IMG/VR virus record: IMGVR_UViG_3300044742_000128
Span: 1-42,192 of that record
DNA length: 42,192 nucleotides
Source of the DNA: a virus
Strand: one strand, 5' to 3'
Shown one piece after another: positions 1 to 6,116 of the stretch. Below the pieces are notes generated by a model. It saw only the letters and a list, made by a program, of their open reading frames with translations, did not search any database and was not told the DNA's origin. Positions within the stretch are counted from its first letter, which is position 1, and every line of letters starts with the position of its first letter. A program made the translations under genes and the position numbers.

Positions 1-1
1 A

Positions 2-508
2 GCCGCCAAGAGTTTTGGACAGAAATATGATGCAAAAGTGAAGCATCAAAAGAAAAAGGTTGTTGTGAATTTTAAAAAGAAGATGAATGAAGAGATAGAG
101 AAGAAAAAAGGCGGAAAATATAAAGGGTTTGCGGAAAAGTATGCTCATGGTGATCATAATGTTACAATCAGATATGACAATATAGGGGCAGCTGAGAACT
201 CTTATAAGGTTCATTTTTGGGTAGATAAAAAGATTAAATCTAGGCCCGCTGCTGGAGGAGAAACAGGAAGAACACTGCTTTGGAGTGTCTTGGGTCGTAT
301 TAAAAGCTTTGTAAAAACTAAAAAACCAACATTAATTCATATGAATGGCAATGATGCAGAAAAAGACAGAGTTTATAAACATGCTGCTATTTCCATAAGT
401 AGAGAACATCCTGGCTCCGAAGTTATGCATATCCCAGAACAAGGAAGTTTGGTTCATTTTCCTCAACATATAAATACACAGAATCGTAGTCTTACTAAAA
501 AGGAATAA
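2..508 (+). CDS. Unknown protein, 5' end cut by the window edge
   Basis: The reading frame is open from base 2, so the true start lies upstream; a GTG at 38 is the first internal start but has no clear ribosome site. The visible 168 residues are very lysine-rich near the start (KHQKKK, NFKKKM), followed by a mixed region with several histidines. I recognise no domain. It lies directly before a virion-type gene, and the late promoter for that gene sits inside its last codons. A structural or assembly role is possible from position only. Confidence 0.7.
   Translation, partial: AAKSFGQKYDAKVKHQKKKVVVNFKKKMNEEIEKKKGGKYKGFAEKYAHGDHNVTIRYDNIGAAENSYKVHFWVDKKIKSRPAAGGETGRTLLWSVLGRIKSFVKTKKPTLIHMNGNDAEKDRVYKHAAISISREHPGSEVMHIPEQGSLVHFPQHINTQNRSLTKKE
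469..476 (+). promoter_or_regulatory. T4-type late promoter TATAAATA
   Basis: An exact TATAAATA lies 40 bases before the ATG of the virion gene at 517. In T4 this octamer, read by gp55 with gp33 and the sliding clamp, is the whole late promoter. A gp33-family gene is present at 33511. It sits inside the end of the upstream coding region, as is common in T4. Confidence 0.6.
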
Positions 509-516
509 TTATTTTT

Positions 517-1410
517 ATGGCACAACACGGGTCAATTGATAGATCAAATAATGCTCCAGTCTGGGCTACTGCACTGGTCAATAAAGGTGTAAACACAGCC
601 AATCGTGATGCACTTTATGGTAACGTCACACCAGATGCCTTTGTTACTGGCCAGACGGTGAGCGTGGTTGGTATTGCAGCTAACGAAGCCAGCAACCTTC
701 CAGGTTCCTCAGTTGGTTGGAACTTGCGGCGAATTGGGGCTGGTAATCGTGTTGGCCGTGTAACATATGAGTGCCTAGCAGCTGGAACGTTCAGCACTGA
801 TGCTAATAATGATGCTATTTTCTATTTTTCTCTTGATCCTTCTAGCAGAACAAAAAATACTCATACTTCTACAGTTATCAATGCAACGGCTGTTCCTCTT
901 CCAAATACGACAGTCACTTATCTGTGGCAAGCAAATACAGGATCAGGCTTTGCGAACCTTTCTGATGCTGGTGTTTATAGCAACACTGCAACCGCTTCTT
1001 TGACAATTGCTAATACAGCGACTTTGAATGCTGTATCTTATCGTCTAAGTGCTATTGCATCTGGTTATCCAACGCTGTATTCCAATGCGGCGCTTCTAAC
1101 TGTCAATGCTGCCGTCATCACTATTGATACACAGCCTCTAGCTAACTCTGTGGCAACTGGTGCTCCAGCAACCTTCCGAGTTGTTGCCAGTGTTGATCCG
1201 ACAGCTGTTACAAAAACCTATCAGTGGGAGATATGGGGCGGCGCTTCTTTCGCGAACATTGCAGCGAATTCCATTTACACTCTCGTTACAACTGCAAACC
1301 TTGTGATCACAGATTCTACTGGATTGAATGGAAAGATTTATCGTGTTGTAGTGCGTGGTGTTGATGCTGCAAATGTGACTTCTGCAAACGCTATTTTGAC
1401 AGTTACCTAA
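517..1410 (+). CDS. Virion structural protein with Ig-like repeats
   Basis: A 297-residue protein whose first part (MAQHGSIDRSNNAPVWA, then the GWNLRRIGAGNRVGRVTYE segment near residues 67-85) resembles a structural protein widespread in T4-like cyanophages. Residues from about 125 hold two Ig-like beta-sandwich repeats, with Y-x-W-Q at about 133 and YQWE at about 234 and alternating T/A/V/S strands. Such repeats decorate phage capsids and tails and may bind surface sugars. It has no signal peptide, is rich in Ala, Thr and Asn, and is expressed from the late promoter at 469. The exact virion location is not visible. Confidence 0.75.
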   Translation: MAQHGSIDRSNNAPVWATALVNKGVNTANRDALYGNVTPDAFVTGQTVSVVGIAANEASNLPGSSVGWNLRRIGAGNRVGRVTYECLAAGTFSTDANNDAIFYFSLDPSSRTKNTHTSTVINATAVPLPNTTVTYLWQANTGSGFANLSDAGVYSNTATASLTIANTATLNAVSYRLSAIASGYPTLYSNAALLTVNAAVITIDTQPLANSVATGAPATFRVVASVDPTAVTKTYQWEIWGGASFANIAANSIYTLVTTANLVITDSTGLNGKIYRVVVRGVDAANVTSANAILTVT

Positions 1411-1416
1411 TAAATA
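1409..1416 (+). promoter_or_regulatory. Possible late promoter (AATAAATA)
   Basis: One mismatch from the T4 late octamer TATAAATA, 17 bases before the ATG at 1434. A transcript would have a very short leader of about 12 bases. Weaker than the exact match at 469. Confidence 0.3.
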
Positions 1417-1433
1417 ACTGAAGAAAGTTTACT

Positions 1434-1751
1434 ATGGCTAATAATATCAGTGAAGCAATTGAGACAAAGGATATCTCTGCTGTAAATTCGGTCAGTAGTA
1501 ACGCTTATGTTATTGTTACTACTGATCCAAACGGCAATGCTCAAACGCATAATGTTTCTATTCATAATCTTCTTGCAAACAGCACGCATGATGTGAAAGC
1601 TGCAAATCTTTATGTCACATTCAACACAACTCCAGCCAACAGTACAGCCAATTGCACTCGGGGACAATTCTGGTATGATAACAACTATTTTTACGTGGCG
1701 GTTGCGAACAATTCCATCAGACGAATCGCCTGGACTGATATCACATTCTAA
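1434..1751 (+). CDS. Small structural or fibre-like protein
   Basis: A 105-residue protein rich in Asn, Thr, Ala and Val, with a beta-strand pattern and the ending segment RGQFWYDNNYFYVAVANN followed by IRRIAWTDITF. This repeat style (QFWYD..YFYVA) is typical of phage tail fibre or neck structural proteins, where it recurs as a short beta module. It directly follows the Ig-like virion gene and is probably co-expressed late. The assignment rests on composition and position rather than a named domain. Confidence 0.6.
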   Translation: MANNISEAIETKDISAVNSVSSNAYVIVTTDPNGNAQTHNVSIHNLLANSTHDVKAANLYVTFNTTPANSTANCTRGQFWYDNNYFYVAVANNSIRRIAWTDITF

Positions 1752-1764
1752 GAAGGAGATACCA

Positions 1765-1962
1765 ATGAAAGTTTTATATGAGGGAAAAAATGGTAACGTC
1801 TGTGAGCATCAGGACTATGCTTTCAGGGTTGTTGATCTAGACGGTAAGCATGTTGGGTACTATCCCAATTGTGCTGTTGCTAAAAAAATTGCAGATCAGG
1901 TCCGCGCTAGAAAAGAAGAAAAGAAAGAAGTAGTGAAGAAAGAAGACCCCTCTACAAAATAA
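1765..1962 (+). CDS. Small lysine-tailed protein, unknown
   Basis: A 65-residue protein. The start is fixed by an excellent ribosome site, AGAAGGAGAT, 4 bases before the ATG. The first 45 residues look like a small beta fold (MKVLYEG, FRVVDLDGKHVGYYPN). The end is a charged tail of Lys and Glu (RKEEKKEVVKKE). It begins 13 bases after the preceding structural gene. No family recognised. Confidence 0.7.
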   Translation: MKVLYEGKNGNVCEHQDYAFRVVDLDGKHVGYYPNCAVAKKIADQVRARKEEKKEVVKKEDPSTK

Positions 1963-1965
1963 TGA

Positions 1966-2352
1966 ATGAATATTTCGGAAGACAACTTTTTATTATATTG
2001 TGCGAAGTTTTATCAAAATCCTTATTGTGCGACTCTTGATGAATTCTATAGTGATATCGTAAGGATCAAGTATCTAAAGAAGCTTTTTACTCGTTATGAA
2101 AAAACTGGTAAGTTGAAAGAGAGACTGATTCTAAACCATATCATTATCCTAAACAATGTATTCACTCCAGAACATGCTACTAGAATCTTGGTGTTCAAAA
2201 TGGAAGAATATTTACCTTACTTGAAACCATTTCTAGAACTCTTGGGAACACTGCCTGATGTGGTAGTAGGAATCGGAAAGGAAGACCGGAAAGTGGACAC
2301 AAGAGAGATAATAGCCGATTCACAGATCAATTTCATCCTGAGTAAACTATAA
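1966..2352 (+). CDS. Conserved T4-superfamily protein of unknown function
   Basis: A 128-residue, mostly helical protein. The central segment KLKERLILNHIIILNNVF (about residues 49-66), followed by FTPEHATRILVFKM, is the signature of a protein conserved across T4-like phages, especially those of marine bacteria, usually found near structural genes. No enzyme motif is visible. It lies 3 bases after the previous stop and 2 bases before the next gene, so it is part of the same operon. Confidence 0.7.
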   Translation: MNISEDNFLLYCAKFYQNPYCATLDEFYSDIVRIKYLKKLFTRYEKTGKLKERLILNHIIILNNVFTPEHATRILVFKMEEYLPYLKPFLELLGTLPDVVVGIGKEDRKVDTREIIADSQINFILSKL

Positions 2353-2354
2353 AA

Positions 2355-3065
2355 ATGCCCCTTCCAAAGAACGCCAAACCTGAAGACTGGATCAAAGACT
2401 TCGTTCATTCCGACAATCCGAAGTTCAAAGGCAAAGACAAAAAGAAGCGGATCAAAATGGCTCTTGCTGCCTACTATGCTCACAAAGCCGCGAAGCTAAG
2501 AAAAAAGAACAAAGAGAAGCGAGCAAAAAAGCACGAAAAAGAAAAGGCCAAAAAGAAACTGGCCCCAAAAAAGAAAAAGAAGTCTCTCAAAGAAAATGTG
2601 CTTCTAGAACTATCCCCAGAGCCTTGGGAACCTAGAGGAGAGAAGCATTATCATGTGAATATAGCTATGGTCGGCATAAAAGGTAGAGGAAGAGAAGTTC
2701 ATGTTCTAAAAAGTGTAGGAGGAAAAATTTCTGCAAATAATTTAGAACATGCTAAACAACAAGTAAAAGAAGCTCTTCCAGAATTTCATAAACATCATTT
2801 TCATCCTGCTTTACATATTATATATGATAGACTATCTTATTTAACGACTATTCATGATGACCATGGAAAAGAAGTAGAAGGTCCACAGCATCATTTTGAT
2901 ATCATAAAATGGGATAGAAATGAAGATGCTGCTATGGCTGTCAACAACATCGGCGGCGGCAACATAGATGGTGCTGGTATCGGGCCAAAAGGTGAGCCAG
3001 GAATTCGAAAGAAAAAACGCCCAATTCTTTTCAAAACATTCAGACGCCAGCAACCAAAAATCTGA
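2355..3065 (+). CDS. Lysine-rich conserved phage protein, two-part
   Basis: A 236-residue protein in three parts. Residues 1-42 carry WIKDFVHSDNPKFKGKDKKK and RIKMALAAYY, a motif I recall from several T4-like structural or scaffold proteins. Residues 43-75 are nearly all Lys, Arg and Ala, helical and very basic. The rest is an alpha/beta region with many His residues (FHKHHFHPALH). The end, NIGGGNIDGAGIGPKGEPGI followed by RKKKRP, is glycine-rich. The basic stretch could bind DNA or scaffold the capsid. The function is not established. Confidence 0.65.
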   Translation: MPLPKNAKPEDWIKDFVHSDNPKFKGKDKKKRIKMALAAYYAHKAAKLRKKNKEKRAKKHEKEKAKKKLAPKKKKKSLKENVLLELSPEPWEPRGEKHYHVNIAMVGIKGRGREVHVLKSVGGKISANNLEHAKQQVKEALPEFHKHHFHPALHIIYDRLSYLTTIHDDHGKEVEGPQHHFDIIKWDRNEDAAMAVNNIGGGNIDGAGIGPKGEPGIRKKKRPILFKTFRRQQPKI

Positions 3066-3094
3066 TTGACAAGATAACCGTTTTGTTATAAGGG
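3066..3094 (+). promoter_or_regulatory. Host-type promoter before 3133
   Basis: TTGACA at 3066-3071 starts immediately after the previous stop. TATAAG lies 15 bases on (3087-3092), or TAAGGG at the 17-base spacing. The -35 is perfect and the -10 is compromised. Confidence 0.45.
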
Positions 3095-3132
3095 AAGCCT
3101 GTCGGTGTGTAATCCTATCATGGAGAACAACT

Positions 3133-3360
3133 ATGGCTCGCTTCACAATCTCCTTTCCCGAGTCTTACATGGGCGATCTGAAAGATACCTTAGATGAAAT
3201 TATTAATGAAAGCTATGATTTTGAGGCCAGACATAAAAAAATTGTTGCACACATGCAAAATGAGATTGAAAGAATAGAAAATCCAGAAGACTTTCAAGAA
3301 CCGGAAGAAGAAATTAAAGAAATTCCTACTACCTCAAAGAAAAAAGATTTGACTTGGTGA
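3133..3360 (+). CDS. Small acidic protein, unknown
   Basis: A 75-residue protein with a short strand (ARFTISFP), a helical centre and a Glu-rich tail ending in Lys residues. Its ribosome site is GGAG, 7 bases upstream. The plan (short beta strand, helices, acidic tail with EEIKE then a Pro/Thr/Lys end) resembles the product at 4213, so the two may be distant paralogs. No known family. Confidence 0.7.
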   Translation: MARFTISFPESYMGDLKDTLDEIINESYDFEARHKKIVAHMQNEIERIENPEDFQEPEEEIKEIPTTSKKKDLTW

Positions 3361-3371
3361 CGAACTAATCG

Positions 3372-3400
3372 TTGACAGTAACTCTCCCGGTGTGTAACTC
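3372..3400 (+). promoter_or_regulatory. Promoter for a candidate small RNA
   Basis: TTGACA at 3372-3377, a 17-base spacer, then TAACTC at 3395-3400. It is followed within 100 bases by a strong terminator and no gene in between. Confidence 0.5.
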
Positions 3401-3406
3401 CAGCCC

Positions 3407-3496
3407 TACACACACAGCTTCCTCCGCGTGTGTGGTTTGCCAGGAAAGAGGGAGTGCGTTTGCTCCTCCTCGCACTCCCTCTTTCTTCTCTCTTTT
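3407..3496 (+). ncRNA. Candidate phage small RNA with two hairpins
   Basis: Between the promoter at 3372 and the next gene lie about 90 bases made of two stem-loops. The first pairs CACACAC (about 3410-3416) with GTGTGTG (3427-3434). The second is the terminator at 3448-3481. No start codon with a ribosome site is seen between them. It could be an independent small RNA or an attenuator leader for the gene at 3502. Confidence 0.4.
3448..3496 (+). terminator. Strong intrinsic terminator
   Basis: GAGGGAGTGCG (3448-3458) pairs perfectly, 11 bp, with CGCACTCCCTC (3471-3481). It is followed by a pyrimidine tract TTTCTTCTCTCTTTT. Confidence 0.75.
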
Positions 3497-3501
3497 AGAA
3501 A

Positions 3502-3951
3502 ATGGTGAAACAAAAAATGAAACGCGGCCAATGGAAATTTGCTTATTCTGGGGCGGCTCTTGCCATTGCGTCCCAAATCAAAGTTGATTATCACAAGAGC
3601 CGTTTGGAATTTTGGGAGAACCGGCAGAAAGAAGTAGAAGAGCAAATCCAAAAAAGCGGCATCAAGATTGATAAAAGCCAGCTTCTTAGGATAGCTAATA
3701 ATACTTCGCAAGGATTTTCTGCCTCTAATGCCTACTCGCGTCAGTCAACCGTTGAAATAGACGAAACAATGCTGCGCGATTTGAATGAATGTATAGAGAA
3801 GGTAAGAGGCCATCGCCAGTTGTTTGATGACTATCGTGGCTGGCTTCAGTTGTTCAATGCACAAAAAGATTCTACCCTGAAACTTCATCATGACGACTAC
3901 CTTTATTTCTTTGATGAGCGAAGAAAGCTCGGAGAAGAAGAGAAGGAATAG
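3502..3951 (+). CDS. Helical protein of unknown function
   Basis: A 149-residue, strongly helical and charged protein. Residues 30-55 (LEFWENRQKEVEEQIQKSG) suggest a coiled coil, and the end (DERRKLGEEEKE) is acidic-basic. The ATG at 3502 has only a weak ribosome site because it follows the terminator tract closely; the ATG at 3517 is an alternative. No family recognised. Confidence 0.65.
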   Translation: MVKQKMKRGQWKFAYSGAALAIASQIKVDYHKSRLEFWENRQKEVEEQIQKSGIKIDKSQLLRIANNTSQGFSASNAYSRQSTVEIDETMLRDLNECIEKVRGHRQLFDDYRGWLQLFNAQKDSTLKLHHDDYLYFFDERRKLGEEEKE

Positions 3952-3962
3952 GAGGGTTCAAA

Positions 3963-4043
3963 ATGCGCAATAAGCTTATCGTGATTTGGACTGTTACTTG
4001 GAGTATTGCATTGTTGGTATTATGTAAGTGGCTTTGGGAGTAA
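3963..4043 (+). CDS. 26-residue single-pass membrane peptide
   Basis: A short ORF with a very strong ribosome site (TAGGAGGG) 5 bases before its ATG and 11 bases after the previous stop. The product MRNKLIVIWTVTWSIALL followed by VLCKWLWE is one hydrophobic helix with a basic N-terminus. Small inner-membrane peptides like this are common in early phage operons. Function unknown. Confidence 0.6.
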   Translation: MRNKLIVIWTVTWSIALLVLCKWLWE

Positions 4044-4046
4044 AAG

Positions 4047-4220
4047 ATGAGATTACGTTTGCCATTCAAATGGGTTCAACAATGGCACACGTTATTGGTG
4101 AATCAAAACCCTAACTATCTTGTTCCTCTTTTTGGAAAAGGAAAGCGCCTCTATGAAGGGAAGATTATAAATTGGCGCAAAGCTAAGAAACTGAGACGGA
4201 AAGGAGCACATCATGGCTAA
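4047..4220 (+). CDS. 57-residue basic protein
   Basis: Starts 3 bases after the membrane peptide ends and overlaps the next gene by 8 bases, typical of translational coupling. The product is strongly basic at its end (WRKAKKLRRKGAHH) and aromatic at the start (MRLRLPFKWVQQWH). It could bind nucleic acid. No family recognised. Confidence 0.55.
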   Translation: MRLRLPFKWVQQWHTLLVNQNPNYLVPLFGKGKRLYEGKIINWRKAKKLRRKGAHHG

Positions 4221-4404
4221 GATCAATGTTACTTTCACGACAAAAGAACGTGAGTTTATGAAGAAGGTTTTTGAGGACTTTCTTCATGATAATGCTGATA
4301 TAGAAGATGTAAGGCTATGTATTCGGGTGGCTGATAAGATAAATCCCCCAGAAGAAGAGCTTGATGAAGAAGAAATTAAAATGCCAACACCGAAACGCTG
4401 GTAA
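4213..4404 (+). CDS. Small acidic protein, unknown
   Basis: A 63-residue protein with ribosome site AAAGGAG, 7 bases before the ATG. It has a short beta strand (KINVTFT), a helical middle and an acidic stretch (EEELDEEEIK) before a Pro/Thr/Lys/Arg end. The same plan is seen in the product at 3133. Confidence 0.7.
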   Translation: MAKINVTFTTKEREFMKKVFEDFLHDNADIEDVRLCIRVADKINPPEEELDEEEIKMPTPKRW

Positions 4405-4407
4405 GTC

Positions 4408-4436
4408 TTGACCTAAATACCAATTCGTAGTATGAT
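4408..4436 (+). promoter_or_regulatory. Promoter for the tRNA-Trp/tRNA-His pair
   Basis: TTGACC at 4408-4413, a 17-base spacer, then TATGAT at 4431-4436. The predicted transcript start is a few bases before tRNA-Trp. Very close to the sigma-70 consensus. Confidence 0.65.
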
Positions 4437-4446
4437 TCTCCAAAAT

Positions 4447-4523
4447 ACGGGTGTAGCTGAACGGTACAGCGGTGGCCTCCAAACCCACGTCTTTAGAGGG
4501 TTCAATTCCTTCCTCCCGTGCCA
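4447..4523 (+). tRNA. tRNA-Trp (CCA)
   Basis: Acceptor ACGGGTG (4447-4453) pairs with CTCCCGT (one mismatch). The D arm is GCTG/CAGC. The anticodon loop is CTCCAAA with anticodon CCA. The T arm is GAGGG/CCTTC with loop TTCAATT. Discriminator G and an encoded CCA end it. The anticodon stem has one C-C mismatch next to the loop. Confidence 0.88.
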
Positions 4524-4533
4524 TTTTCCGTGT

Positions 4534-4609
4534 GCTGGCTTAGCTCAATGGTTTTAGAGTGCCGCACTGTGAATGCGGAGATGGTATGGTTCGATTCCAC
4601 CAGCCAGTA
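4534..4609 (+). tRNA. tRNA-His (GTG), alphaproteobacterial type
   Basis: Acceptor GCTGGCT (4534-4540) pairs with AGCCAGT (4602-4608), giving G1:U72. The D arm is GCTC/GAGT. The anticodon arm is a perfect CCGCA/TGCGG around CTGTGAA, anticodon GTG. The T loop is TTCGATT with only three good T-stem pairs. The discriminator is A, the base before position 1 is T, so no G-1 is encoded, and CCA is not encoded. Lack of G-1 with A73 is, from the literature as I recall it, the alphaproteobacterial form. Confidence 0.85.
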
Positions 4610-4623
4610 GGAAATTTTTTATT

Positions 4624-4851
4624 ATGGCAAAAAATACTAGAAAACAACGTGAAGACTTAGTAGATGCGATAGGAAGTGTGTTCATGATAATCATATTCAT
4701 TCTCTTTATAGGGTTCTTGATTTGGGTAGATCAACCTAACAAAGACCTTGTAAAACAAGCTCAAGCAGAAATGATGCAACGCTGTGTAAAAGAGCGTCAA
4801 CCTCCAGACTATTGTTCCGAGATTGCAAGGAAATGGAAAGATGAGAAGTAA
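4624..4851 (+). CDS. Single-pass membrane protein
   Basis: A 75-residue protein starting at the ATG just after tRNA-His. Residues 17-34 form one transmembrane helix (GSVFMIIIFILFIGFLIWV) after a charged N-terminus. The outer part has two cysteines (RCVKERQPPDYCSE) that could form a disulfide in the periplasm. It overlaps the next gene by 11 bases. Confidence 0.7.
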   Translation: MAKNTRKQREDLVDAIGSVFMIIIFILFIGFLIWVDQPNKDLVKQAQAEMMQRCVKERQPPDYCSEIARKWKDEK

Positions 4852-4981
4852 TATTTTAGTAGTTGGTATTATAGTTGGCATCGTTATAATTGTAACAGGG
4901 GCGATTTATTTCAAGTATTATGTTTGGAAGGAACGTCAGAACAATAGCTTTGTTTATTGTTTGCATCTTGTGAATAAATGA
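4841..4981 (+). CDS. 46-residue membrane peptide
   Basis: Starts inside the end of the previous gene and ends by an ATGA overlap with primase. Residues 4-24 form a hydrophobic helix (ILVVGIIVGIVIIVTGAIYF), followed by a short polar tail. Together with its neighbour it forms a pair of small membrane proteins before the primase gene. Confidence 0.6.
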   Translation: MRSNILVVGIIVGIVIIVTGAIYFKYYVWKERQNNSFVYCLHLVNK

Positions 4982-5991
4982 ATTGGATAAATACCAAATA
5001 TATTCTTCTGATATCAGGCCGTCTTCAAAAATTCAAAAGAAAAAGTCAGGCACTCTATAATTTTCGGTGCCCTTTTTGCGGCGACTCAAGTAAGAATCCA
5101 AATAAGGCCCGTGGATATATCTATTCACGTAAGGCCGATTTTTGGTTTGCCTGCCACAACTGTAACAAACAACTGCCTTTCACAAAGTTTCTGAAAGAGC
5201 TAGACGTTGGGCTCTATGAGAGTTACCGGGCCGATCTTTTCAATGATCGTTATTCGGACCAAGACAAGTCTATTCTGCCGGATGAAGACAAGTTTACTAT
5301 GCTGCGCGATAACAAAGCTTTATTGGCTTTGGAACCAATATCTGATCTAACTTCACGTCATCCTGCCAGAAAATATATAGAATCGCGCCTGATTCCCAAT
5401 AAGTTCTTTTCTGAGTTATACTTCTGTGAGCGATTCCAATCTTGGACTAACTCTCAAATTCCTAACAAATATGTAGATTATCTATATGAAGAGGAAAGAA
5501 TTATTATTCCTCTATTTGATCCATCGGGAATTATGTTTGCTTATCAGGGCAGACACATGGAGCCAAGTGCAAAGCTTCGTTATGTGTCAATTACCCTGGA
5601 TGAGAGTAAACCGAAGATATGGGGATGGAATAGAGTTGACTTTAACAGAAAATTCTTTATACTAGAGGGTCCAATTGATGCCATGTTTCTTTCCAACGCG
5701 ATTGCAACAGCTGGCGGAAAAATCACATCTGAGTTGATGAAGATTGGTTGTAACATAGACAACGCTGTGGTAGTATATGATAATGAACCAAGAAATCCTC
5801 AGATTGTGGCGAATATTGGAAATGCTATAAAAAATAATTATTCTGTTGTGATCTGGCCAAAGAACCTCTCCTATAAAGATATCAATGAGATGGTCTTAGC
5901 TAACTTCACAAATATAGAAGCTTTATTGAAAAAACATACGTTCAAAGGACTTGAAGCGGAGCTAGAGTTTGCCGCCTGGAAGAAGCTCTAA
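4978..5991 (+). CDS. 61: DNA primase, T4 gp61 family
   Basis: A 337-residue primase that makes RNA primers for the lagging strand and acts with the gp41 helicase, as in T4. The N-terminal zinc ribbon is clear: C31-P-F-C34-GDS and C59-H-N-C62, with the typical NKARGYIYS between. A TOPRIM-like core follows at about residues 224-265: EGPIDAMFL supplies the catalytic Glu and VVVYDNE the metal-binding Asp. Its length matches T4 gp61 (342). The start is the ATG of an ATGA overlap. gp59 and gp32 are 30 kb away in this window; the helicase itself is not in view. Confidence 0.9.
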   Translation: MNWINTKYILLISGRLQKFKRKSQALYNFRCPFCGDSSKNPNKARGYIYSRKADFWFACHNCNKQLPFTKFLKELDVGLYESYRADLFNDRYSDQDKSILPDEDKFTMLRDNKALLALEPISDLTSRHPARKYIESRLIPNKFFSELYFCERFQSWTNSQIPNKYVDYLYEEERIIIPLFDPSGIMFAYQGRHMEPSAKLRYVSITLDESKPKIWGWNRVDFNRKFFILEGPIDAMFLSNAIATAGGKITSELMKIGCNIDNAVVVYDNEPRNPQIVANIGNAIKNNYSVVIWPKNLSYKDINEMVLANFTNIEALLKKHTFKGLEAELEFAAWKKL

Positions 5992-6050
5992 ACCTAAATA
6001 AGACAATACCTGTTTTAGTATCCCGAATCTTGTAAAAATGCCCATTTTCA

Positions 6051-6077
6051 TGGGGGTTTCAACTATTTTTTGTAAAG
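6051..6077 (+). terminator. Weak terminator-like hairpin after primase
   Basis: CCCAT (6051-6055) pairs with ATGGG (6060-6064) around TTTC. A loose T-rich tract, including TTTTTT, follows. It lies in the 95-base gap between primase and the reductase leader ORF. Confidence 0.3.
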
Positions 6078-6086
6078 GACACAATT

Positions 6087-6116
6087 ATGAATAAAGAAGC
6101 TTGGATTTGCAGCTAA
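6087..6116 (+). CDS. Nine-residue leader ORF of the reductase gene
   Basis: ATG at 6087 has the good ribosome site AAAGGAC, 6 bases upstream. It encodes MNKEAWICS and stops in TAATG, sharing one base with the reductase start. The reductase ATG at 6116 has no ribosome site of its own, so its translation probably depends on this peptide ORF by coupling. It could be a regulatory leader peptide. Confidence 0.4.
   Translation: MNKEAWICS

Noticed and set aside
3372-3587. 71-residue ORF over the small RNA region
   Set aside because: It runs through the promoter, both hairpins and into the gene at 3502, has no ribosome site and has an unnatural composition.
4978-5000. GATAAATA as a late promoter
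   Set aside because: It lies inside the primase coding region just after its start, has a mismatch at the first base, and no structural gene follows.
5992-6086. Cobalamin riboswitch before the B12-dependent reductase
   Set aside because: The gap has only 95 bases and lacks a B12-box; a cobalamin riboswitch needs about 200 bases.
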